Assembly (NCBI GenBank): GCA_012964335.1
Contig: DTUF01000013.1
Location: 1 to 50,522, forward strand
Direction: 5' to 3'
From: Candidatus Poseidoniales archaeon
GTDB lineage: Archaea > Thermoplasmatota > Poseidoniia > Poseidoniales > Thalassarchaeaceae
DNA: 50,522 bases
Each line of letters starts with the position of its first letter. Position 1 is the stretch's first letter. A program made the position numbers and the translations under genes. Under the pieces are notes generated by a model, which saw only the letters and a program-made list of their open reading frames with translations, had not been told where the DNA came from and did not search any database. This document shows, piece after piece, positions 7,903-16,256 of this stretch.

Positions 7903-8952
7903 GTGGGCGAAAAGGCTGAACAAGGCATATTCCAAGTTGAATATATTGTGTTAGGTCTAGTCGTCTTGGCAATTATTTCAATTGGAGTTGAGCCAACTGG
8001 TAATGAGACTGAAAACCTAGAGGTGACCCACATCTCTGGTACCATTTCTCTCTCTACTCAATCGTCCTTAGAGGCTTTTGGACTAGGAGAATTTGACCCT
8101 TATGCCGATGCAGAAGTTGAATTAGATTCTAGTGGTGTGATTAGTGATGGTTGTGTTACTTGTGTAACCCCTCCAGTTGGGATACACATCAATGGCACTG
8201 TAAATATCTCAAATCTTACGGGCGGTGGTCCCGGTCTTGGGTATGTTGAAGGGACACTAGATTTGGTTTATCTCAGAGAATTTGTAAGTGATGGATTCAT
8301 TGGTAGAGAATGGTTGACTGTTGACTGGGGCGCTGGAGACCAGTCAAGGCATTGGGAAATTTTCATGCTCCACAGCCCTCCAAGGTGGAGTCCTGACGAT
8401 CGTGATTTAGCGGCGTTTGTACCTGTTGATGGAGGGAAAGAAAGTCGTACTGGTCCATGGCTATTTGTTGATGTAATGATAGACCAGGCGTTGAATGTTC
8501 AAGGTTGTTTACCCGACAGCTCAAGGTGTGTAGGCTCACCAAGTAGTGACATCAAATTAGAGGCAACAAGGAATATTGCTTCACCGTTAAAATCTATTCA
8601 GCATCCACCTGAATGGGTTCAAATTGAAGTTATTTCAACCAACAATAATTCTCCAACTATTATGTCAGATATTCGAGGATTAATGGAATTGGGTGAACAG
8701 GTGAACTCTTCACCATGGTGTCATGAAGCCAATCAAGAAATAGTAGCCTTTCAATCTTGGAATGTATCCGCAAATAATGGTATAGTAATTTCGCCGATGA
8801 GCACATGGCTTGATGCTCTCACCCTGCCAAGTACTTCTTTCACGCCTGCAGGTGGGACTTGGAGTGAAGTTGACACTGTCAATAATTTGGGATGTGCGGC
8901 CTTGTTAAACGACGATGGAATTTTGAGATTAGGTGTATCATTTCAAACATGA
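7903..8952 (+). CDS. Exported protein with N-terminal membrane anchor
   Basis: A 349-residue protein I do not recognise. Residues about 13-30 (VEYIVLGLVVLAIISIGV) form a membrane segment or uncleaved signal. The rest is extracellular in character: beta-rich, Asn/Gly/Ser-rich, several NxS/T sequons, and a CVTC pair near residue 85. The only in-frame start after the upstream stop (7870) is GTG 7903. An ATG at the expected leaderless position (7877) is out of frame, so the true start is uncertain or a small frameshift exists near 7880-7900. It precedes the 1639-residue surface gene by 66 bases with its own T-rich terminator between, so they are probably separate units. Confidence 0.65.
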   Translation: MGEKAEQGIFQVEYIVLGLVVLAIISIGVEPTGNETENLEVTHISGTISLSTQSSLEAFGLGEFDPYADAEVELDSSGVISDGCVTCVTPPVGIHINGTVNISNLTGGGPGLGYVEGTLDLVYLREFVSDGFIGREWLTVDWGAGDQSRHWEIFMLHSPPRWSPDDRDLAAFVPVDGGKESRTGPWLFVDVMIDQALNVQGCLPDSSRCVGSPSSDIKLEATRNIASPLKSIQHPPEWVQIEVISTNNNSPTIMSDIRGLMELGEQVNSSPWCHEANQEIVAFQSWNVSANNGIVISPMSTWLDALTLPSTSFTPAGGTWSEVDTVNNLGCAALLNDDGILRLGVSFQT

Positions 8953-8955
8953 TGC

Positions 8956-8974
8956 TTTTTTTCTCTCCTTTTTT
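8956..8974 (+). terminator. T-run terminator
   Basis: Two T tracts, 8956-8962 and 8969-8974, follow the stop codon at 8952 within 25 bases. U-rich tracts without a hairpin are the usual intrinsic terminators in Euryarchaeota. Confidence 0.55.
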
Positions 8975-8986
8975 AATAAATACCAA

Positions 8987-8996
8987 CTTAAAAATA
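8987..8996 (+). promoter_or_regulatory. TATA box of the 1639-residue surface gene
   Basis: CTTAAAAATA is centred about 27 bases before ATG 9019. This is the canonical distance for an archaeal TATA box with transcription starting at or next to the start codon, and it implies a leaderless mRNA. Confidence 0.6.
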
Positions 8997-9018
8997 GTTC
9001 ATATATCATCGGTCAGCC

Positions 9019-12000
9019 ATGAAACGTCAATCAATAATGATTGTAGCCTTGTTGCTTTGCATGACAGTATCGTCAAGTATGGCAGATATTGTAGCACCAA
9101 ATGATAATGGAAATACTGGTATTGGTGGTTCTCAAGAAACACTGAGCATAGATGGATATGTTACAACGAAGTTTGCTAGTGTTGGCTCAGATGTGCAAAT
9201 TTTAGCCTTAACTAGAGGTCACAGTGCAAACACCATAGTTACTGCAGATATACTTCATTTTCAGATGGATGTAATGGAATTGGCAACGTCGCTTTCACCG
9301 CCACAAAGTGGTGTCTATGTTGACACTGTTGTTCTAACTCAAACTGGGGTCCATGAAGATGACTCTGATACTATGAGTTGGGAGGGCACCTACATCATAC
9401 CCGTAAATTCACTTGGTGGAGTTTATGGTGCTAGGATTAGTGCTGAGGATGGTAATTTACGTGCTATTGATGACCCTACCCAAATAAGAGAAGTGTTGGT
9501 GTCTGAATTTGAGAAGGTGTTGCTAGCGATTGATACAGCTTGGGATTCAGCAAATCCAACCGATGATATCAAGGGTGAATTTGATGCTTTGGATGCTATT
9601 GGGAATAGCAATGGCGGCTGGTCTTCTTTAGTTGCAACCGCAACTTCTGGGCAAGGAATCGGTGGTAGTCAGCAGTTTTGGGACGCGATGATTACGGCTG
9701 GACATGATCAGTACAATATGTCTGCAGGTGCTAATTTCTTAACCGCATTAATGGAATTGTTAGATTCACAAGACATTGATGCAAGCATTGCAATGCTAAC
9801 AGGATTAATGACTTATGTTAATGAATTCCCTCTTCCCCAAACAATTCATGATTTTGATGATATGGCTGAATATATGTTCTTATTTGACCCCATTGAAAAT
9901 TTCACACGATTTTCGGGCACTGAAGATTTTGAGTCTGTATACAATGCAATGCTTGGAAGCGATGAGTGGATTGCTCTCAGAGAAGCATTGGACAATTTGG
10001 CAAACAATACCAAGCAGTTTGAGTCGGTGCAGACCATTTTGCATAATTTTGCATTACTTGCAGTTTCAGCACATCCAGAAGCAATTGCAGATGCCTTAGA
10101 AGCATGGGTTGAACCTTTGATGGAAGGCGATTTTAACAACATGACGCCATTTCAGGGATTACTTGTTCGTTGGATAGAGATGGCGGGCAAACTAAACGAA
10201 ACAACTGATATCATCTCCACAGATGATGATGATGTTCCTGAACATATCATTTGGGAGTATGAAAAATTACTCAATACAACCGAAGGGATTGCTTGGTCAG
10301 GTAAGATGGAATCAAGTTCATCCTCAGCATATGTAAACGATTTCTTTGATGATTTCAATAGCCTCCCAGAAGATATCCTTGCTCACGGATACACAGCAAT
10401 TACAGATCCACAATGGGAAATTGCTGCTAATGCTACCACAATATTTGGCGAGTGGATTTCCAATTCTTCGGGAATTGATAGACACATGGGATGGAATCCA
10501 AGTGGGGAAGAAGAAGAATCAATAATCTTTGAAGAGTTGCATGACGTTCGCTCATTTGTGTACGATTCTCATATCTTAGACCTAGGCATTGAACTGAGTT
10601 TTTGGGGACCTTGGGATGATGATGACTACCCTGCTCAATTTCCCATGAGCATGACTAATAATCATGGAATTGTTGTAAATACTGTTCTCCAACAAGATGA
10701 GAATGTACGTGAGCGTTATCTAGGGCGTTTGACCGCTTTACACATTGAAGACGCTGTTTGGGAATTCACTCAACCGTTAGGGGACTATGAACCGGATTGT
10801 GCGACCGAAGGTTGTCAAGTTGAAAACGCCGAACTTCGAATGGAAGCTCAAAGACCCTCTATGTTAGATGAGATGATTAGGGAAGGAATGGATGAAATAT
10901 TTGTTGTCTCCGCGGTTGGTGTAATTGTTGACCAAGATGAAAATACCTTAGTTGATTCAACTTATACTGTTGATGCTACTTCTTACAATACTGCGGGTAT
11001 TGTTGCAGGAGCAAGTGTTGACATTGCGATTGTCAGAGTTTCTCCTCAGCGAGTTGAGACTTCACTAAGCCAATTGGAGCCTGAAGATGTAGTTACGCTG
11101 ACTTTGTCAGCAGGTCAGTTAACAGGACAGTACGAAGGTAGTGACTTAGTTGGTGATGTAATGGCAACAATTAGCCAATATGATGGAGAGAGAGATGGAC
11201 AATCAAATCCACAAGCGGCATCAATAGACCCTGAAATAGAAATCAATGGAATGGGTACGTATTGGGGCGCTAGTTCAGTTTTACCTGCTGATGGTGGTTT
11301 GGCGATTGTAAAAACTAGCGGCACGACCGAGACTGGTCTTGAGTTTGAATTCATGCAAGAGGTTCCGCTCCCTGGAACCAGTGGTTGTGCTAGAACCGAG
11401 GCGAGTTCAGGTGGCTCATGGGCACACATCGGCTACCGATACGAGAACTTCAGGATTGTAAGTGAAGAGGGTGAACAAGAGTATGACAAGCCTGAACTCA
11501 GCCATGTCAAGATTGAATGGGGTGATGGAGAGGTCTGGGAGCACACCAACTCCCAAGAGGACCACCGTGAAGAGGGATGGGAGAGCCACGACTATGAAGA
11601 GGACTGGGAGGGGGCAACCGACCACGAAATCACCGTTACATACACCGATGAGGATTCCCACATCACCGAGCATCACTTCACCTACAAGCCTCACCACGGA
11701 TATGTACAAGAATCCGAAGAGGGAGAGTATCGAGATTGGACCAGTTTGGGTTGGTGCGAATTAGAGTCAGATGAATCGTTCGTACCATCAGCAGAAATCG
11801 TTGACGCATTCATCACCGATGGACCACTTCAGGTAATGGATGAACAGGTTTTCATTTCCGATTCAGATGGTAAAGTGAGTATGACCGTAACTCCTACTTT
11901 ACCAGGAATATACAGTACGATTGTTCAGACAAAAATCACTCGAGCTGATGGCGAAGTGATGACTGGTGTTGGATTTAATGTGGTTGCAGTGACTGAAGCA

Positions 12001-13938
12001 TCTGTAGAGTTAGGCGGATTGACTCTAGAAACCACAATCGGAGGGATACCCGTCTATTCAGTTGACCCCGCAGGAGGGGGACTTACTACCATTACAGTCA
12101 CTCCTTCTGGTATAGATTCTGATGAGTTCATAGCCCATCTTGGTCTAGCGCCAGTAAACCTGTCAGTTCCTTTCCCTGATATTTCGGGTGAGGTATGGTC
12201 TGAAGCCGTTGGTTACGAATTAGAGTTTGCGCAGGGAGACACTAGTCGCAGTCAAGAGGTGAGGATAACTGCACCGTTTTCATTCATTGGAGTATATATC
12301 ACTGAAACCGATGGGCAAATTTTCCCCAGCGCGATTCAGGGTGGAATATTACTCAAAAGCCCAGGCTCTCTAAATATGTCTGAAACGATGGGACCTGGTC
12401 AGATTACCAACATCTCCTTGAGTGATTCAGTTGGAGAAGCTTCACGAATTCTAGCCTTGGCTGCACCTAAGAACGGATTCGATTCAGCATCTGTTGATTT
12501 GTCTGCTTTCACTGAGATATTATACAGAGAAGCGGCTCGACCGAGTTTCGGCTGGATTGCAGCAGAGCAGGAACTTGAACGAACGTGTGAGAAATTTGAC
12601 GGCTGGAGAGAAGACCGTTGGGATGAGGGTCAAGAGAGTAACATCCGCATGAATGTAGAATACCGTTTCAACGAATATGCATACAGTGGTCCAGCATACA
12701 ATCCAAGCAACATCGTTCTCGCAGATAGCGACGGCAATGAGGTGACACCTACATCAAATTGGAACATGGAGGAATGGGAAGACAAGTATCACGCTAACTT
12801 CAATCTGGACTCCGGACAGTACACTCTATCCGCCGTCAACGGTGGCGAAATGGAGTTTGAGATTACCGAAGATGAAGGGATGGGTAAGAATTTTGAATGG
12901 AACAGTGGCAACGAAATTTGCTCCGATGACACCGAAATGACCGAGACAGAAATCTACGATATGTTTGATGAATTTTTCAGCGACGTTAACTCGGTTGCTT
13001 GGGGGCAGGGCTCAATGGCTCAATTACGTCTGCCCGTTCTCTCATCCCCTCAGGATGATTATACTGTTATTGCAGTCGCACAAATAGGTCAGGGAGAATC
13101 TGCAACAATAATTGCGGCCCTTGACTCTGAAATTGCCCAACCAAATCCAGAACCTCCTGTGCTACAGAACCTGACGTTGAGTTTCAGCCCGTCAAATCCT
13201 GTTCCTGGAGATGCAGTTCAAATCACTGCAACTAATGATGATAATCAACCTGTGAGTGGATTGTCAGTGACACTGGTTAGAGATAATGTAACTCTATTCG
13301 GTCTTGTGACTAATCACAATGGGCAAGCGTCCTTTTGGGTAACCGAAGGAGTCATCGTGGTGCAAGTTTCTGGCGGCATGTACAATCGCGCTGAGTTGAC
13401 GATAATTGTCACTGCGACAGGTGTGGTTACCGAAGATGGTAATCCATTACCTGCGGATGACGATGGTGATGGTGTCCTGAATGCTGATGATGCATTCCCT
13501 GATGATGCTGGAGAATCTGAAGACTCAGATGGTGATGGAGTTGGTGATAACGCCGATGCTTTCCCCAATGATGCAAATGAAACTATGGACTCAGATGGTG
13601 ACGGCATTGGTGATAATGCTGATACTGCCGGCTTAACTGAAAGTACTACTACCTCAGGTCAATTATACGTTATTATTGGGGCACTTATCGCAATTCTTGG
13701 AATAATTGCGGCTATAGTGGTAATTGTAGTAAAGAGAAGAAGTGGGGACGGAGATTTATGGGAAGAAACTTTCATTGAAGAAACCGCCCCAATCCAGGAC
13801 AATGCACCACATGGTCCTCCTCCAGGACAAACGGGGGAAATGCGCGATGGCTATGAAGTTCTAGAGCATCCCGAAAACAGTGGCGAGTGGTGGTGGCGAG
13901 ACCCTTCCTCTGGTAAGTGGATGGAGTGGCGTAACTGA
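9019..13938 (+). CDS. Giant surface protein with TSP3 repeats and WW-like tail
   Basis: A 1639-residue type I membrane protein. The signal peptide spans residues 1-22 (ending SSSMAD). A long extracellular part is helical/acidic in residues 100-520 and beta-rich thereafter. TSP3 repeats at about 1474-1538 (DDDGDGVLNADD, DSDGDGVGDNAD, DSDGDGIGDNAD) precede a membrane segment (about 1548-1572, LYVIIGALIAILGIIAA) and a cytosolic tail ending in the aromatic stretch EWWWRDPSSGKWMEW. Two segments, between C790-C913 and C1190-C1301, look like inserted domains; the first contains a PKD-like WGDGE turn and is clearly GC-richer than its surroundings. All mature cysteines fall in three pairs (CATEGC plus these two), suggesting disulfides. 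It is followed after 30 bases by an RND transporter, probably in one operon. Function: adhesin, S-layer-like or substrate-capture protein; not resolvable from sequence. Confidence 0.85.
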   Translation: MKRQSIMIVALLLCMTVSSSMADIVAPNDNGNTGIGGSQETLSIDGYVTTKFASVGSDVQILALTRGHSANTIVTADILHFQMDVMELATSLSPPQSGVYVDTVVLTQTGVHEDDSDTMSWEGTYIIPVNSLGGVYGARISAEDGNLRAIDDPTQIREVLVSEFEKVLLAIDTAWDSANPTDDIKGEFDALDAIGNSNGGWSSLVATATSGQGIGGSQQFWDAMITAGHDQYNMSAGANFLTALMELLDSQDIDASIAMLTGLMTYVNEFPLPQTIHDFDDMAEYMFLFDPIENFTRFSGTEDFESVYNAMLGSDEWIALREALDNLANNTKQFESVQTILHNFALLAVSAHPEAIADALEAWVEPLMEGDFNNMTPFQGLLVRWIEMAGKLNETTDIISTDDDDVPEHIIWEYEKLLNTTEGIAWSGKMESSSSSAYVNDFFDDFNSLPEDILAHGYTAITDPQWEIAANATTIFGEWISNSSGIDRHMGWNPSGEEEESIIFEELHDVRSFVYDSHILDLGIELSFWGPWDDDDYPAQFPMSMTNNHGIVVNTVLQQDENVRERYLGRLTALHIEDAVWEFTQPLGDYEPDCATEGCQVENAELRMEAQRPSMLDEMIREGMDEIFVVSAVGVIVDQDENTLVDSTYTVDATSYNTAGIVAGASVDIAIVRVSPQRVETSLSQLEPEDVVTLTLSAGQLTGQYEGSDLVGDVMATISQYDGERDGQSNPQAASIDPEIEINGMGTYWGASSVLPADGGLAIVKTSGTTETGLEFEFMQEVPLPGTSGCARTEASSGGSWAHIGYRYENFRIVSEEGEQEYDKPELSHVKIEWGDGEVWEHTNSQEDHREEGWESHDYEEDWEGATDHEITVTYTDEDSHITEHHFTYKPHHGYVQESEEGEYRDWTSLGWCELESDESFVPSAEIVDAFITDGPLQVMDEQVFISDSDGKVSMTVTPTLPGIYSTIVQTKITRADGEVMTGVGFNVVAVTEASVELGGLTLETTIGGIPVYSVDPAGGGLTTITVTPSGIDSDEFIAHLGLAPVNLSVPFPDISGEVWSEAVGYELEFAQGDTSRSQEVRITAPFSFIGVYITETDGQIFPSAIQGGILLKSPGSLNMSETMGPGQITNISLSDSVGEASRILALAAPKNGFDSASVDLSAFTEILYREAARPSFGWIAAEQELERTCEKFDGWREDRWDEGQESNIRMNVEYRFNEYAYSGPAYNPSNIVLADSDGNEVTPTSNWNMEEWEDKYHANFNLDSGQYTLSAVNGGEMEFEITEDEGMGKNFEWNSGNEICSDDTEMTETEIYDMFDEFFSDVNSVAWGQGSMAQLRLPVLSSPQDDYTVIAVAQIGQGESATIIAALDSEIAQPNPEPPVLQNLTLSFSPSNPVPGDAVQITATNDDNQPVSGLSVTLVRDNVTLFGLVTNHNGQASFWVTEGVIVVQVSGGMYNRAELTIIVTATGVVTEDGNPLPADDDGDGVLNADDAFPDDAGESEDSDGDGVGDNADAFPNDANETMDSDGDGIGDNADTAGLTESTTTSGQLYVIIGALIAILGIIAAIVVIVVKRRSGDGDLWEETFIEETAPIQDNAPHGPPPGQTGEMRDGYEVLEHPENSGEWWWRDPSSGKWMEWRN
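11386..11757 (+). other. Cys-bracketed GC-rich domain insertion, first
   Basis: Codons for C790 (11386) and C913 (11755) bracket about 122 residues rich in Glu, Trp and His with a PKD-like IEWGDGEVWEH motif. I counted 36 G+C of 60 in 11521-11580 against 27 of 60 in 10381-10440 of the same gene. The composition and the closing cysteines suggest a domain swapped into the scaffold. Confidence 0.5.
12586..12921 (+). other. Cys-bracketed domain insertion, second
   Basis: Codons for C1190 (12586) and C1301 (12919) bracket about 110 residues with a composition like the first insertion (many Glu, Trp, Asn; NMEEWEDKYHANF). It lies in the same position relative to flanking beta-sandwich sequence. It may be a carboxypeptidase-regulatory-like or lectin-like beta domain; this is not certain. 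Confidence 0.4.
13846..13935 (+). other. WW-like aromatic tail motif, surface protein copy
   Basis: The last 30 codons of the 1639-residue protein encode YEVLEHPENSGEWWWRD followed by PSSGKWMEWRN. The layout is Pro/Gly turn, two or three Trp, D-P-x-x-G-x-W, then a final Trp. It lies on the cytosolic side of the membrane segment. Confidence 0.6.
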
Positions 13939-13968
13939 TATTCCTGTTTCAGGTAATGGGGTGGATAG

Positions 13969-16173
13969 TTGAACCCCAAGCAAATACGTTTGAGTCTAGT
14001 TGTGGGCATGTTAGCGTGTTCGGCACTATTGCTAGTTTCTCCTGTTGAGCCGACAATGACTTCAGACATCATGTTTGATGATGAGGTTCAGAATCGGATT
14101 AAGGAGGAATCAATTGCACAGTCAACTAGATCTCAATTGATATTGAGAATTCGTCACGATGACGGTGGCCGAATAACCGATAATCTTTCTCGGGTGCAGG
14201 CACTTTTACAACTTGAACATGAATTAATGGCTAAATCAAATCCTGAAACGGCGTGGGATGATGAACATAATTGGGTTGAACGTTTAGAGACACCTTTCCA
14301 AATGTGGGCTGATGCATTTGCATCGCGCAATCGCTCCCTTGTTAATGCCACAAATTTCCAAGAAGTTCTTGAGCCGGTTGATGCCAATGGTTGGTGTGGT
14401 AATGGTTCAACGAAAGCTGAGCAAACAGCATTTGAGGCGACTCTTTTACTTCTGCCTTCAAATGCGGTAATGAACGTCGCTTGTCCAGCAATTTCGGGTA
14501 CTTCGGTGCTATTCGCTCCAGCCGCAAATGAGATTCTGTGGATGGTTTGGATTGAATCTGATGATGACAACCCGGATTGGAGTTCATTGTCTAGATGGGC
14601 CGAGAAAGTTAGCGCCTCTACTGATTATCAGGTTTCGGCCGTTGGCTTAAACATGTTATTCACTAAATCCAAAGATATTGCCGAACACGATTTGGAAGTG
14701 TTTATGATTCCTGCAGTATTGATTCTAACAACTGTTTTAGCGCTTGGGCTTAGAGACATAAAGACAGCAATAATTACTCTCGGTGGTATTTTTTTAGTGC
14801 TCGGAACAGAGTTGGGATTGCTTTCAACTCTCGGATTCAAATTTTCTATATTAGATGCAATTGCAATTCCAATTATAATGGGCGTAGCTGTTGATGGCGC
14901 GTTTTGGTATTGTCGTTCGTCTCGTGACCGAGATGAAGTCAGGCAAATGTTGTTCTTAGCGATGATGACAACAGTAGCAGCGGTGTCCTTAGCCCTTATT
15001 TCGCCAATTCGTGCGCACAAGTCAATGGCTCTAGTTATGATGATTGGAATTATCTTGGATTGGGTTGTGACAAGATTTTTGCTTGAAGAATTATACCTCA
15101 AAAGGCGCGAAATACTCAATGTTGATGAACACTCAGAATTACTGCCTTCACATCAATCATTGTCCTGGTGTTGGCCGATTGCACTGCTACTTCTAGCATC
15201 AGTTGCAGTTATCTCGCCAGCCGGAGTTGAGGTATTTGACATCAATCAATTACTTCCTGATGATGACCCTGGAATTAACGAGTTAGAGGATTTAAAATCA
15301 AGATATGTGTTAGCGTCAAGTACAATTGCATTGATTATTATTGATGTTGATGGGAACTCAACAGACGACCTGAATCGAGTCAGGGATATCCAGCAACAAT
15401 TAGGTCAACACCCAAGTGTGATATCATTAGATACAGGTATTTTCAAGTCGCCAATGGTTCTTGGAGTCTCAAATAATAATGGTGATATTGAACACCCTAC
15501 TATTGACCTTGTTTCACAGATGAACGAGAATTCAATTCTGATAGATGATCCAAGATTACAGAAAAATGGTGTAACGACTGGGATAGTAATCACGGTACTG
15601 ATAGACAGCCGAAATACTGAAGCCGCCTTGCAATTTTCTGATGATGTAGGGCAACTTCTAGTGGAGAACGAAATTGACGGCGCTATTGGTGGAGATATGA
15701 CGGTTGGAGCAGGGCTTGCTCGTACATTTGAGGCGGGCAGGGTTAAGCAGATATTATCTGCAGGCGTGATGATATTCATTGTTTCATATGCTGTTCTACG
15801 CTCGCCGCTTAGGGCTGCTAGAATCGCCATCGGAACGATAGCAATTGGCGGTGCGATAGATGGCATGGCGAGCATATTTGGAGGCAGGTCAGTAACTACG
15901 GCTCCAGCAGTTCTGTTGGGAATGGGTTTCACTGCGGATTATCTCTCGCACGCAAGCGCTGGGCATTCACCGACTAGAATGGATAATTCTGCTAGGTGGT
16001 TGGCAGCGCTCACTTCAGTCTCAATCTTCGTAATTGTGGCATTTGCACAATTCCCTCCAGCTAGAAACACTGGGCAATTGCTCACTGCCAGTATTTTATT
16101 ATCCGTTTTACTAGCAACTTGCCTTTCATTAATACAATCTAAACATAATCGAACTGATAGTTCCGAAGAATAA
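13969..16173 (+). CDS. RND/MMPL-type membrane transporter
   Basis: A 734-residue protein with two repeated halves of the RND superfamily. Each half has an N-terminal segment, a roughly 200-residue exported loop and five or six membrane segments. The proton-relay Asp is present in both: GVAVDGAFWY in the first half (about residue 309) and GMGFTADYLSH in the second (about residue 658). Size fits MMPL/SSD-type archaeal RND proteins, not the much larger HAE pumps. The start is TTG 13969 behind GGGGTGG; an alternative is ATG 14008. It follows the 1639-residue surface gene by 30 bases, so the pump and surface protein are probably co-expressed. Possible roles are lipid export or trafficking, or a partner of the surface protein. 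The substrate is unknown. Confidence 0.82.
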   Translation: MNPKQIRLSLVVGMLACSALLLVSPVEPTMTSDIMFDDEVQNRIKEESIAQSTRSQLILRIRHDDGGRITDNLSRVQALLQLEHELMAKSNPETAWDDEHNWVERLETPFQMWADAFASRNRSLVNATNFQEVLEPVDANGWCGNGSTKAEQTAFEATLLLLPSNAVMNVACPAISGTSVLFAPAANEILWMVWIESDDDNPDWSSLSRWAEKVSASTDYQVSAVGLNMLFTKSKDIAEHDLEVFMIPAVLILTTVLALGLRDIKTAIITLGGIFLVLGTELGLLSTLGFKFSILDAIAIPIIMGVAVDGAFWYCRSSRDRDEVRQMLFLAMMTTVAAVSLALISPIRAHKSMALVMMIGIILDWVVTRFLLEELYLKRREILNVDEHSELLPSHQSLSWCWPIALLLLASVAVISPAGVEVFDINQLLPDDDPGINELEDLKSRYVLASSTIALIIIDVDGNSTDDLNRVRDIQQQLGQHPSVISLDTGIFKSPMVLGVSNNNGDIEHPTIDLVSQMNENSILIDDPRLQKNGVTTGIVITVLIDSRNTEAALQFSDDVGQLLVENEIDGAIGGDMTVGAGLARTFEAGRVKQILSAGVMIFIVSYAVLRSPLRAARIAIGTIAIGGAIDGMASIFGGRSVTTAPAVLLGMGFTADYLSHASAGHSPTRMDNSARWLAALTSVSIFVIVAFAQFPPARNTGQLLTASILLSVLLATCLSLIQSKHNRTDSSEE

Positions 16174-16256
16174 CTGCTTCTACCGCACAACAAATGTATC
16201 AATGGCTTGGATGGAAGCAAAATTGTCACATAGGGTTACTAGAACTGAAAGTGTGT

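Noticed and set aside
11115-11709. Long open frames on the minus strand within the 1639-residue gene
   Set aside because: They are shadows caused by the GC-rich, stop-poor insertion; their translations are low-complexity with no domain signs.
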